64,000 nt of DNA from Spirochaetota bacterium (GTDB lineage: Bacteria > Spirochaetota > UBA4802 > UBA5550): the NCBI GenBank assembly GCA_017999915.1, contig JAGNKX010000014.1, forward strand, positions 1 through 64,000, written 5' to 3'. Of this stretch, positions 56,667 to 64,000 are shown one piece after another. The number at the start of each line of letters is the position of its first letter. Position 1 is the first letter of the stretch. Both the position numbers and the translations under genes were made by a program. The notes beneath the pieces were generated by a model. That model searched no databases. It was not told where the DNA came from and worked only from the letters and a program-made list of their open reading frames with translations.

Positions 56667-58019
56667 ATGGCTGCCACACCGATCCTGACAAACCAGATCA
56701 AGAAAGTCACGACTTTCATCTACATACTGATCCTTCTCTATGTCGTCAATGTGATCTTCGTGCTCAAGTTCAAGTGGGACGTCATTCCCATCATCGTGAA
56801 CGTGTACCTCTACGTGTTCTCTTTCTATCTCATCTTCAACTTTTCCATGATCGATATCGCCCCGCTGAAGGACGAGTACAAAAATATGTACCGGCGCTTC
56901 GGCATCCTGATACTGTTCGCCAAAACAAGGGTGTTCCCCTTCGTCATCGTGTACTCGACCACGGTGATATACACGCTCATCAATTACCTCGACAAGGACA
57001 ATTGGCCGTGGAACCCGATCCTGGAGCTGATGGACGGACGGTTCATCAACACGGTGTTCTATTCGCTCATACTCCTCCTTATCCTGAAGTTCAACCGGCG
57101 GCCGAAGATAACGCTCTTTCTTTTCATCGGCGGCGCGGCGATCTACTTCCTGATCTACCAGCTGGTCTTCTATTTCACCCCCAGCGGGGCGGTGATGTCC
57201 GCGCTCAAGATATTCCAGATAACCATCGGCCTGATTCTGGTCATTTACGAATTTATCACCGATAAAATCGTCGTCGATACGGCGAAGATCCGCAAGGCGA
57301 TCGTAACGGGCGTCCTCATGGGCCTGCTCTTCTATGCCTCGATCGTGGCGACCCTTACCGTGATGTACAGGTTCGCCTCCTTCGCTTCATATCCCCAGGC
57401 CCGGTCCGCCCAGATCCTGATGCGGCTCGGGTATTCCTTTCCGCTGGACAATTTCAAGTCCATCGTGACCGAGACCTCGAACCCGTTCTATTTGTACGAC
57501 TATATCTATTATTCACGGGCTTATCGTCGACCGGTATTGATCACGCCCACGGAATGGGAAAACTTCATGCTGTCCGGATCGATGGAAGTGTCCAACATCA
57601 TCGCCTTCTACATCAAGTACCTGGGTATCTCCATTCCGTACCAGCAGATGATCTCCTACGCCGAGCGCCGCTCCGTCGATTCCGGCGAGGCCCTTGTCAA
57701 CTCCGCTTTTTACACGCAGTACGCGTCGCAGTACTGCGCGGACAATATCGCGGACATGGTAGAGCGCTACGGCAAGGGGAACCGCTATTTCAAGATCTGG
57801 ACCATACGGGTCGCCGCGGAATCGAAGAGCCTCTCCGCGATTCCGTTCCTGGTGTCGATCCTCACGGACATCAATCCCGTTTTTTCACAGGAGGCGTACC
57901 TGTCCCTTACCAAGGTGACGGGCAATGACCCGGCGAAGGATCTGGACGACCGCGTCAACAGCCCGCGGGTCATCGCCGCTTTCATGCAGTTTTATCGGGA
58001 CTCGCGCAAAGCCCGCTGA
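56667..58019 (+). CDS. Uncharacterised polytopic membrane protein
   Basis: 450 residues, not recognised. The first half has about seven hydrophobic segments (e.g. FIYILILLYVVNVIFVL; VNVYLYVFSFYLIFNF; ALKIFQITIGLILVIYEF; GVLMGLLFYASIVATLTVM). The last ~200 residues are soluble with helical, HEAT-like spacing (IRVAAESKSLSAIPFLVSIL; EAYLSLTKVTGNDPAKDLDD). It follows prmC by 23 bp and probably shares its transcript. Its 3' end overlaps the convergent nth gene by 38 bp. Function unknown. Confidence 0.78.
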   Translation: MAATPILTNQIKKVTTFIYILILLYVVNVIFVLKFKWDVIPIIVNVYLYVFSFYLIFNFSMIDIAPLKDEYKNMYRRFGILILFAKTRVFPFVIVYSTTVIYTLINYLDKDNWPWNPILELMDGRFINTVFYSLILLLILKFNRRPKITLFLFIGGAAIYFLIYQLVFYFTPSGAVMSALKIFQITIGLILVIYEFITDKIVVDTAKIRKAIVTGVLMGLLFYASIVATLTVMYRFASFASYPQARSAQILMRLGYSFPLDNFKSIVTETSNPFYLYDYIYYSRAYRRPVLITPTEWENFMLSGSMEVSNIIAFYIKYLGISIPYQQMISYAERRSVDSGEALVNSAFYTQYASQYCADNIADMVERYGKGNRYFKIWTIRVAAESKSLSAIPFLVSILTDINPVFSQEAYLSLTKVTGNDPAKDLDDRVNSPRVIAAFMQFYRDSRKAR

Positions 58020-58614
58020 CGGGGCACGCTCCGCAGAGGGGCTTCCGCGCCCTGCAGGTGGCCCTGCCGTGGCGGATAAGAAGGAGATGGGCGTGGGTCC
58101 AGAGCCGCTCCGGGATGAGGTCCGTGAGGGCCTGCTCCACCACGCGGGGATCGCGGGAGTCTGCGTAGGCGAGGCGGTTGGCGATCCGGATGATGTGGGT
58201 GTCCACAGCCAGGGCCTGTACGCCGAAGCCGATGGAGAGGATGACGTTGGCCGATTTCCTGCCTATGCCCGGAAGCGTGACCAGCTCCTCCCGTGTGCCG
58301 GGGAGCCTCCCGTTGAAATTTTCGATCACTCCCTGCGCCATGTCGACGATGTTCTTCGCCTTGTTCCGGTAGAACCCGGTGCTTCGCACGATCCTGCGCA
58401 CGTCCGAAAGGCGGGCCCGGGCGAGGCTTGCAAAGTCCGGGTAGGCTTTGAAAAGCTCTCCCGTGACGGCGTTGACCTGTCTGTCCGTGGTCTGGGCCGA
58501 GAGGATCACGGCCACGGTGAGCTGGTACAGGTTGCCGTATTTCAGGTCCGGCTTCACGTCGGGGTAATGCTTTATAAGAGCCTTGAGGATTTTGTCTGAT
58601 AATTGTTTTGTCAT
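57982..58614 (-). CDS. nth: Endonuclease III (DNA glycosylase/AP lyase)
   Basis: 210 residues from ATG 58614. Catalytic Lys120 (LPGIGRKSANV) and Asp138 (LAVDTHI) are present. The [4Fe-4S] cluster cysteines 187, 194, 197 and 203 have the CX6CX2CX5C spacing. It excises oxidised pyrimidines and cleaves the abasic site. The ribosome binding site GAGGTG is close, and a 44-bp perfect palindrome ends just before it. The 3' end overlaps the convergent membrane gene by 38 bp. It follows rdgB and probably shares its transcript. Confidence 0.96.
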   Translation of the reverse strand: MTKQLSDKILKALIKHYPDVKPDLKYGNLYQLTVAVILSAQTTDRQVNAVTGELFKAYPDFASLARARLSDVRRIVRSTGFYRNKAKNIVDMAQGVIENFNGRLPGTREELVTLPGIGRKSANVILSIGFGVQALAVDTHIIRIANRLAYADSRDPRVVEQALTDLIPERLWTHAHLLLIRHGRATCRARKPLCGACPVSGLCASPDKTA

Positions 58615-58625
58615 TTTCACCTCGC

Positions 58626-58669
58626 CCGCTCCGATAGGCGCGCAAGCGCTTGCGCGCCTATCGGAGCGG
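58626..58669. repeat. 44-bp uninterrupted perfect palindrome upstream of nth
   Basis: Both halves of 58626-58669 are exact reverse complements: each arm contains CCGCTCCGATAGGCGCGC followed by AAG at the centre. In the rdgB-nth transcript it forms a very stable hairpin that ends about 4 nt before the GAGGTG ribosome binding site of nth. In DNA it could extrude a cruciform. It may be a repeat-type element, a translational regulator or an mRNA-processing site. Confidence 0.9.
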
Positions 58670-58684
58670 ATTCGCCATCGATAA

Positions 58685-58704
58685 CGGCGGGTTTAAACCC
58701 GCCG
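58685..58704. repeat. 20-bp perfect palindrome spanning the rdgB stop codon
   Basis: CGGCGGGTTTAAACCCGCCG is a perfect palindrome. The minus-strand rdgB stop TAA is within the TTTAAA centre. It may end or protect the rdgB transcript. Confidence 0.85.
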
Positions 58705-59313
58705 CTTCAACAACTCACTCATCGCCTCAAGCGCCCTGGCCCGGTGGCTGATTTTATTTTTCTCCTCCAGGGGCAGTTCCGCCATGGTTTTGCCCCTGTC
58801 GGGCAGAAAAAAGATCGGGTCATAGCCGAAGCCATGGGTTCCCTTCATGGCTTCGGTAATCGCGCCCTCGCAGGTCCCTTCGGCGGAAAAGCTCCTGCCG
58901 TCGGGGAACACTACGGCGATGACGCAGACGAAACGGGCCGTGCGTTTCCCGGCCGGAATGCCCTTCATTTCCTCAAGTATTATATGATTCTTGGCCCTGT
59001 CATCGGTCTCTGCTCCGCCATACCGGGCGGAGAGCACACCGGGCCGTCCGCCCAGGGCGTCAACAACGAGGCCGGAATCATCGGCCATAGCGGGAAGACC
59101 GGTATAAGCGGTGATGGACGTCGCCTTTTTTGAGGCGTTTTCAAGGAAGGTTACACCGTCCTCGATCACCTCCGGAGGATCGGGGAATTCGCTCAGGGGG
59201 ACCAGTTCTAATCCTTCGATTTCGGAGAATTTATCCTGGATCTCCCGTATTTTATTCTTATTGCCCGTGGCAATGACCAGTTTGAGCCGGCCCTGTTTTA
59301 TAATATCTGTCAT
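58693..59313 (-). CDS. rdgB: dITP/XTP pyrophosphatase (RdgB/HAM1)
   Basis: 206 residues. The N-terminal KLVIATGNKNKIREI motif, the substrate loop MADDSGLVVDALGGRPGV, and FGYDPIFFLPDRGKTMAEL with the late SHRARAL are the family hallmarks. It hydrolyses non-canonical purine nucleoside triphosphates (ITP, XTP) and prevents their incorporation. nth lies ~80 bp downstream on the same strand, giving a small DNA-protection operon of pool sanitation plus repair. Confidence 0.96.
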   Translation of the reverse strand: MTDIIKQGRLKLVIATGNKNKIREIQDKFSEIEGLELVPLSEFPDPPEVIEDGVTFLENASKKATSITAYTGLPAMADDSGLVVDALGGRPGVLSARYGGAETDDRAKNHIILEEMKGIPAGKRTARFVCVIAVVFPDGRSFSAEGTCEGAITEAMKGTHGFGYDPIFFLPDRGKTMAELPLEEKNKISHRARALEAMSELLKRRV

Positions 59314-59472
59314 AGGTGCACATTCCTGTCGGTTTTCTTGTGCCGGTGAAACCCTGTTCCGGTATCGGCGCTTTGCGTTTGTAATTTTTTACAATCCTCA
59401 AAAAAAACAGATTGAAATACCCGCCGAATTTTATCAAATATTATTTAACAGACCGGTATCGCACAGGATGGC

Positions 59473-61518
59473 ATGAGACTCTATTTTATCAAATTCATTA
59501 TCCTCGTCATTTCCGACAGCGCCGTCATAGGTGCCCTGTTTTTCCTCTATACCCGGTATCATATCATCCATAGTAAAATGGTCTACATCCTCGCCGGATG
59601 CATCATATTGATGCTCGTTGTCAGGGCATTCCTCTTTTTCATGGGTAACTGGGTCTATTACCGCAAGGCGATCAATAACATCAAGGAGATCGTCTCGGAT
59701 TTCAAGAAGGGAAAGTTCGCCCAGACGTACCGGGAGGTCAAGATCGTAAGCGATCTTGATGACATACAGCGGGAGCTCGTGACAGCCGGAAGGCACCTGG
59801 ACAGCATCATGACGGCCCAAAAGAAGGAGATTGATAATTTCATCGAGCTGTACAACAGCATCATCTTCTCGATAAGCTCCTATTTCATAGTTCTGGATGA
59901 CGATGACCGGGTCCTCTTCGCCAACGAGGGCTTCTACAAGAAATTCCAGTTCCAGAGCGATGAAGTGTACAGCAAGAAGATCGAGGACATCTTCTATTTC
60001 GTCAATGCGCGGCTCAAGGGGGGCATCACCCAGGTGAGGCAGACCGGAAAGACCGTCGTGCTGGAAAAGACCCACCTTCTCACCCTGAACAAGATTTCCA
60101 TCATAGCCGACATCAAGATATCCAACATCGTCGTCAAGGACGCGAGCCAGATCATTATCATTATCGACGACGTTACCAAGAAGCTCAGGAACGATTACCA
60201 GATATCCCTCATGAGCCAGATATCCGAATCGATCCAGAAGGACGATGAAATCGATCGGGTCCTCTTCACGATCCTGACCGGCGTCACCTCGGGGACCGGC
60301 CTTGGCTTCAACCGCGCCATGCTCTACCTCGTCGAGGACGGCGTGCTGGTGGGGAAGATGGCGGTGGGCCCCGATTCCTTTGAAGAGGCGATCGAGATCT
60401 GGACCGCGGCATCGACGGCCTCGAACGAGAAAACTTTCGTCGAGACCAAGAGCGCCGAGATGAAAGCGGGCATCAACCTGCTGACCCGGGTCCTGGCGGT
60501 GCGCTATCCCGTAAAGGCGGCCAATGTCTTCACCATTGCCCTGAACGGTAGGCGGAGCGTCCATGTCGCCGATTCGTGGAACGATGAGCGGGTGGGAGAG
60601 GATATCCGGACACTGATGGACGTCAAGGAGTTCATCGTCACGCCCCTGGTGGTCGTGAACAAGGGCATCGGCATCATCGTCGCCGACAACAAGTTCAACA
60701 ACGCGCCGATCATGAAGGAGAATATAGAGCTTCTATCCATATTCGCTTCCCAGGCCGCCATGTCCATCGAGAGCTATTCGAACCTTGACACGGCGCGCAG
60801 CGAGATGCAGAAGCTTTCAGAACGTCAGGAGGCCATCGTGGAATCGGAGAAGCTCGCGGCGGTGGGAAGGATCGCCGCGCACATGGCCCACGAGATACGG
60901 AATCCCCTGGTTACCATGGGCGGGTACGCCCGGCGGATCATACAGATGCCCAAGGAAAAATCGAAGACCGCCAAAAAGATCGACACCTCCGCGGAGATAA
61001 TCCTCAAGGAATGCGAGCGGCTCGAAAAGACCCTCTCCAACGTGATGGACTTCTCCCGGCCGGCGAAGTTCATCCGGGAATTCAACAACATCAATGAGAT
61101 CATACGCGACACGGTCAATCTCCTCAAAAACCTGTTCCAGGAGAAAAAGGTCGAGATTTATCTGGAGCTTGCGGAGGAGATCCCCCTGGTGAAATCGGAC
61201 TTCAACCAGATGAAGCAGGTCATGCTGAACCTCCTCCAGAATTCCCTTGACGCGACTCCGACCGGCGGCAGGATCACCGTCAGCTCGGCCAGCGACGGGG
61301 CTGTCATCGACATCACTATCAGCGATAACGGATCGGGTATCAGCGATGAGGATCCCAATATCGTTTTTGAGCCGTTTTTTTCTACAAAGGTCACCGGCGT
61401 GGGTCTTGGCCTGGCCATCGTGAAAAAAATCATCAAAGACCACAACGGCAGTATCCGCGCGAAAAACAGGGAAGAGGGTGGAGCTGAATTCACCATACGG
61501 CTTCCGGTACCGGGCTGA
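59473..61518 (+). CDS. Membrane sensor histidine kinase with PAS and GAF domains
   Basis: 681 residues. Two N-terminal helices (FIILVISDSAVIGALFFLYT; MVYILAGCIILMLVVRAFLFF) with almost no periplasmic loop suggest sensing in or near the membrane. A linker (~60-130), a PAS region (~135-250), a GAF-like domain (~270-440: GIIVADNKFNNAPI), then the HisKA domain with MAHEIRNPL (His473) and the ATPase with N-box MLNLLQNSLDA, G1 DNGSGI, F-box FEPFFSTK and G2 GVGLGLAIV. All catalytic boxes are intact. The response regulator 125 bp downstream is the evident partner. AGGATGG precedes the ATG. Confidence 0.94.
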   Translation: MRLYFIKFIILVISDSAVIGALFFLYTRYHIIHSKMVYILAGCIILMLVVRAFLFFMGNWVYYRKAINNIKEIVSDFKKGKFAQTYREVKIVSDLDDIQRELVTAGRHLDSIMTAQKKEIDNFIELYNSIIFSISSYFIVLDDDDRVLFANEGFYKKFQFQSDEVYSKKIEDIFYFVNARLKGGITQVRQTGKTVVLEKTHLLTLNKISIIADIKISNIVVKDASQIIIIIDDVTKKLRNDYQISLMSQISESIQKDDEIDRVLFTILTGVTSGTGLGFNRAMLYLVEDGVLVGKMAVGPDSFEEAIEIWTAASTASNEKTFVETKSAEMKAGINLLTRVLAVRYPVKAANVFTIALNGRRSVHVADSWNDERVGEDIRTLMDVKEFIVTPLVVVNKGIGIIVADNKFNNAPIMKENIELLSIFASQAAMSIESYSNLDTARSEMQKLSERQEAIVESEKLAAVGRIAAHMAHEIRNPLVTMGGYARRIIQMPKEKSKTAKKIDTSAEIILKECERLEKTLSNVMDFSRPAKFIREFNNINEIIRDTVNLLKNLFQEKKVEIYLELAEEIPLVKSDFNQMKQVMLNLLQNSLDATPTGGRITVSSASDGAVIDITISDNGSGISDEDPNIVFEPFFSTKVTGVGLGLAIVKKIIKDHNGSIRAKNREEGGAEFTIRLPVPG

Positions 61519-61643
61519 TGCGCGGGGATCGCGATTCCCGCGGACGAATCAGGACCGGGCCATGAAAAATTAATTGATTGAAAAAAAGCGCCGGTGAGTG
61601 TACATTATTATTAGCACAAGGATGATACAGCGTGGAGGGGACT

Positions 61644-62003
61644 ATGGCAAAATTGTTAATAGTCGAGGACGAAAAGCACCAGCGCGAACTGTATGCGATG
61701 GAGTTTGAGGATGAAGGCTATGAGGTGGACCAGGCCTCCAACGGAAAAGAGGCCGTCGACATGGTGAAGAACAACAAGTATGACCTGGTCATCATGGATA
61801 TCCGGATGCCTGAAATGGACGGCATCGAGGCCCTTGGGAAAATTCTCTCCCGGGACAAGAAAATCCCGATCATCATCTATACCGCCTATTCCAATTATAA
61901 GAGCAATTTCATGACCTGGACCGCCGACGCCTATGTGACGAAATCCTCGAACCTGGACGAGATCAAGGACAAGGTGGGCGAAATCCTGGCCTCCCGGGCA
62001 TAA
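61644..62003 (+). CDS. Single-domain response regulator (CheY-like)
   Basis: 119 residues from ATG 61644 (GGAGGGG upstream). A lone receiver domain with the acidic pair in IVEDEKH, phospho-acceptor Asp52 (IMDIRMPEMDG), Thr80 and Lys100 (YVTKSS). There is no output domain, so it acts by protein interaction or as a phosphorelay intermediate. It is the likely target of the kinase encoded just upstream. An intrinsic terminator follows at 62035-62062. Confidence 0.95.
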   Translation: MAKLLIVEDEKHQRELYAMEFEDEGYEVDQASNGKEAVDMVKNNKYDLVIMDIRMPEMDGIEALGKILSRDKKIPIIIYTAYSNYKSNFMTWTADAYVTKSSNLDEIKDKVGEILASRA

Positions 62004-62034
62004 TACCCCGGAATCAGGCAATTTTTAAGCAAAA

Positions 62035-62062
62035 AAAAAGGATGCTCGATAGCATCCTTTTT
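62035..62062. terminator. Bidirectional intrinsic terminator
   Basis: AAAAAGGATGCT and AGCATCCTTTTT form a 12-bp perfect stem around a CGAT loop. It ends the response regulator transcript on the plus strand and the small lipoprotein transcript on the minus strand. Confidence 0.93.
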
Positions 62063-62081
62063 GTTTCTGGTTTGAAAAAAA

Positions 62082-62264
62082 TTACTTCTTGGCTTCTTCT
62101 TTCTTTTCTTCTTTTTTCTCTTCGCCAGCAGGTGCAGCTTCTTCAGCTTTTTGTTCTTCGACTGCGGGCTCTTCGGGTTTGTCAGCTTTTTTGCAAGCAA
62201 CAAAGCCAGCGCTGAAAGCGAGAGCAAAGATAGATACGAAGATCAAAGTAAAAATTCTTTTCAT
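62082..62264 (-). CDS. Tiny lipoprotein with Lys/Glu-rich tail
   Basis: 60 residues. The signal (RIFTLIFVSIFALAFSAGFVAC) ends with a lipobox-like FVAC, then a 36-residue tail almost entirely of Lys, Glu, Ala and Pro. AAGGAG lies 9 nt upstream and a perfect -10 (TATAAT, 62309-62314, minus strand) precedes it. Small abundant lipoproteins of this kind are common in spirochaetes. It would be a surface or periplasmic spacer protein; no defined function. Confidence 0.83.
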   Translation of the reverse strand: MKRIFTLIFVSIFALAFSAGFVACKKADKPEEPAVEEQKAEEAAPAGEEKKEEKKEEAKK

Positions 62265-62487
62265 ACTATGTACTCCTTCTGTTTGTGTAATAAATTTTGT
62301 GCATCATGATTATAATGCCTTTAAAAAATCAATAAAAAAATAAAAAAACTTCAAATTAATATTTACCATGTAAAATAATTTGAAATTCTTTTATCAATTT
62401 TGACTTTGTCATATAAAACAAAAAAAGTATATAGCGTCAATATATTTTATTAATTTTTTTATATTTTTTTCAATGACCCTCGGGCGA
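62265..62487. other. AT-rich intergenic region with the lipoprotein promoter
   Basis: Very AT-rich 220 bp between the lipoprotein gene start and the 3' end of the DegT-type gene, both on the minus strand. On that strand TATAAT (62309-62314) is a perfect -10 with a poor -35 (TTTATT at a 17-bp spacer). Nothing else is seen. Confidence 0.5.
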
Positions 62488-63573
62488 TTAAATAAAGCCC
62501 GCGATATTTTTCGAAATTTTTTCAACGTCCTTTCTGCTCAATGTCGGATACAGGGGCAGGGAAAAAAGCTTTTTCGAGAGGCGTTCGCTGTTGGGATACT
62601 CTGGTCCCTGGTAGCCTGCAAGCCTGTGGAGGGGACAGGCTATGGGCCTGTGCACTTCAATGCGGCTTTTCCTCCAATAGGTCTCGATTTTATCATTGGA
62701 CAGGTTGAATAATACGGGAAAGGCCTGGTATGCGAATTTTTCATTAAACTGGAACGGTGTTTTATGGGGGGTTATGCGGATCGATTCGTGGTAAATTCTG
62801 GCTATTTCACGCCTCCGGTGGAGGAGATCGGGGAGCTTTGCCAGCTGGGAAATCCCCATGGCGCCCTGAAAATCGGTCATGGAATAATCAAAATGCAGGT
62901 GCTCCTCGCCATTGCCGCGGAAATCTCTCATTACGGAATAATTCTTGGAATTGTTGGTGAAAACCATCCCGCCGTTTCCGGTCGTGATTATGCCGGCCGG
63001 ATCAAAGGATGCCACGGTAAAGGCGCTGTTCCTTCCGGCAGGTATCTCGTCGATCTCGGTGCCTATGGCATGGGAAATGTCTTCGATGACGGGGATTGAA
63101 AGATCTTCCAGGCCCCGAACCTGGAAATGGAAGCCAAAGAGGTGCCCGGTCACTATGGCCCTTGTCTTATCTGTTATTCTGCCCTTTATGTCATCCAGTG
63201 AAGGGAAAATTGAGTCATTTTCAATATCCACCAGGACCGCTTTCCCTCCCGTCATGGACAGGGCGCTCAGGGGAGCCTGCGAAAAGAAGGATGGCATGAT
63301 GATCTCGTCGGAACCGCCGATCTCAAGGGACTTGAAAACAAGATGGTAGGCCGCCGTGAGGGAACTGGTCGCCACCGCGTATTTGAGGCCTATCATTTTC
63401 GCCAGGGAGGATTCGAAAGTTTTGACCGATTCGCCCGCCACCAGGTCGTCGTTGATGAGACAGTCCAGGACCGCCTCGAGCTCTTTCCGGGTAATGGTGG
63501 GTTTGCTGGATACGATCTTCATACCCCTGCCTTTTACGTGTGTTTCCGGTATAATAACTGATGGATTGTTCAT
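62488..63573 (-). CDS. DegT/DnrJ/EryC1/StrS-family aminotransferase homologue lacking the PLP lysine
   Basis: 361 residues from ATG 63573 (the TTG at 63594 and ATG 63522 are alternatives). The family fold is clear: an N-terminal substrate region, the phosphate-site segment in ATSSLTAAYHL, Asp165 in VIEDISHAIG (pyridine-nitrogen contact), and the late region RDFRGNGEEHLHFDYSMTDFQ. At the Schiff-base lysine the sequence is SFDPAGIITTGNGG: Gly194 replaces the Lys expected in SFxPxKxxTTGEGG. The codon is GGC, so a single miscall cannot explain it. The protein therefore cannot form the internal aldimine. It may be non-enzymatic, regulatory or use a different chemistry. Confidence 0.82.
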   Translation of the reverse strand: MNNPSVIIPETHVKGRGMKIVSSKPTITRKELEAVLDCLINDDLVAGESVKTFESSLAKMIGLKYAVATSSLTAAYHLVFKSLEIGGSDEIIMPSFFSQAPLSALSMTGGKAVLVDIENDSIFPSLDDIKGRITDKTRAIVTGHLFGFHFQVRGLEDLSIPVIEDISHAIGTEIDEIPAGRNSAFTVASFDPAGIITTGNGGMVFTNNSKNYSVMRDFRGNGEEHLHFDYSMTDFQGAMGISQLAKLPDLLHRRREIARIYHESIRITPHKTPFQFNEKFAYQAFPVLFNLSNDKIETYWRKSRIEVHRPIACPLHRLAGYQGPEYPNSERLSKKLFSLPLYPTLSRKDVEKISKNIAGFI

Positions 63574-63934
63574 GGGATATTCTTTTTTCTCCAATAACTA
63601 AATTTATCCAATATGGTCAAGAATGTTTTATGTCTCATTTAAAAAAATCCCTGCGGGGCTTGCAAGGGGCTCCGCCCCTTGACCTCACAGAAAAAATATT
63701 ACATTTGAATCTATTGACAGGGAGCTGTCCTGCTCGTCCGCCTCGTATAACATCCTGTTGACTCGGCGGAAACGGCGACATCCATGTCGCCTTCTCGCAG
63801 GACAGCTCCCTGTCAATCATGACTTTGATAAAAATAGTTTATTTTGAACATGGAATTTTCTTATAAAGCTTATTTTTTTTATGTCCGATAAATAATAGAG
63901 AATATTATATAGTGCGGCAGGTTGGAGGTAAACC
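63574..63934. other. Intergenic region containing a hairpin repeat and a three-way-junction element
   Basis: About 360 bp. A GGGGC/GCCCC hairpin (AAGGGGCTCCGCCCCTT, 63664-63680) lies ahead of the inverted-repeat element at 63713-63817. The rest is AT-rich and probably carries the promoter for the exported protein at 63935. A 61-codon frame across the repeat (63635-63820) has no coding character. Confidence 0.55.
63713..63817. repeat. 105-nt inverted-repeat element with predicted three-way junction
   Basis: A perfect 21-bp inverted repeat at 63713-63733 and 63797-63817 (ends ATTGACAGGGAGCTGTCC then TGC) closes a 63-nt interior. Inside are two more stems: TCCGCC/GGCGGA (63737-63770) and GGCGACAT/ATGTCGCC with a 2-nt loop (63774-63791). 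The three stems would form a three-way junction on either strand. It could be a small mobile element (MITE), a structured RNA or a repeat. No flanking target duplication was seen. Confidence 0.7.
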
Positions 63935-64000
63935 ATGAGATCAATAGCGAGAAATTGCGCCTTCGGAGCGGTGGGGATTCTGGCGCTCTTTTTATACGGG
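63935..64000 (+). CDS. Start of an exported protein (truncated by window end)
   Basis: Only the first 22 residues are visible: MRSIARNCAFGAVGILALFL then YG. A positive N-terminus and a hydrophobic stretch suggest a signal peptide. GGAGG lies 7 nt before the ATG. The rest is beyond the window. Function unknown. Confidence 0.72.
   Translation, partial: MRSIARNCAFGAVGILALFLYG

Noticed and set aside
63635-63820. 61-codon minus-strand frame across the three-way-junction repeat
   Set aside because: It is fully explained by the inverted repeat and has no coding pattern or ribosome binding site.
1-64000. CRISPR arrays, prophage or intact insertion sequences
   Set aside because: No regularly spaced direct repeats, integrases, transposases or phage structural genes were found.

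Overview
The window is about 64 kb of bacterial chromosome, GC-rich in genes and AT-rich between them. It reads as a member of the Spirochaetota, probably an uncultured lineage near the Leptospirales or Brachyspirales side of the phylum. This is inference from gene content: a large acidic TPR protein resembling the periplasmic flagellar collar protein FlcA, many PP2C/STAS/PAS signalling proteins, cyclic-nucleotide-binding domain proteins fused to TPRs, relaxed lipoprotein signals, and a 7TM-AraC regulator. There is no rRNA, CRISPR array, prophage or intact insertion sequence. One tRNA, tRNA-Arg(CCT), is present.

Layout. 1-2.9 kb: the end of a glycerophosphodiester phosphodiesterase, a DUF5329-like protein, then phenylacetate-CoA ligase with its usual ACT-domain partner, separated by a run of hairpins. 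2.9-6.3 kb: an ECF sigma factor with a membrane partner, thioredoxin, a STAS protein and a double carbohydrate-binding (CBM48-like) secreted protein. 6.7-11.6 kb: the FlcA-like protein, a free-standing LeuA regulatory domain and a cytidylate-kinase-like protein. 11.9-18.5 kb: phosphatidylserine decarboxylase, a YidD operon with two TPR/TM2-like membrane paralogues, a solitary Lon N-terminal-domain protein and several unrecognised proteins. 18.7-24.8 kb: a response regulator-PAS-kinase hybrid, a MacB/LolCD-like ABC transporter and an RsbU-type phosphatase. 25-30.5 kb: lipid genes (acyl-CoA synthetase, PlsC acyltransferase), a Phd/RelE toxin-antitoxin pair, and a DUF362 ferredoxin-like protein. 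29.6-37.2 kb: a TetR regulator with a tandem operator, a TolC-like protein, a PAS-PP2C phosphatase, a FecR lipoprotein and a 40-residue-repeat TPR protein.

37.5-45.7 kb: small unknowns, a three-gene operon (papain-like amidase, unknown, SixA phosphatase), then a protein-quality-control block: HtrA protease, HtpX metalloprotease, Hsp20 behind a perfect CIRCE operator, and DnaK. 45.8-54.5 kb: a clusterless MutY-like glycosylase, a P-loop kinase-like protein, a transmembrane AraC regulator, an amidohydrolase, and two adjacent cyclic-nucleotide-binding proteins. 54.6-59.3 kb: tRNA-Arg, prfA-prmC, a large membrane protein, and rdgB-nth with a 44-bp perfect palindrome between them. 59.5-64 kb: a sensor kinase with a single-domain response regulator, a tiny lipoprotein, a DegT-family aminotransferase homologue that has lost its catalytic lysine, a three-way-junction inverted repeat, and the start of an exported protein.

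The themes are signalling (two PP2C phosphatases, a STAS protein, two kinases, an ECF sigma, and TetR, AraC and Crp-type regulators), lipid and envelope metabolism, proteostasis and base-excision repair. No single large novel system is evident. The best leads are the lysine-less DegT protein, the structured repeat at 63.7 kb, the palindrome at the nth ribosome binding site, and the YidD/TM2 operon.
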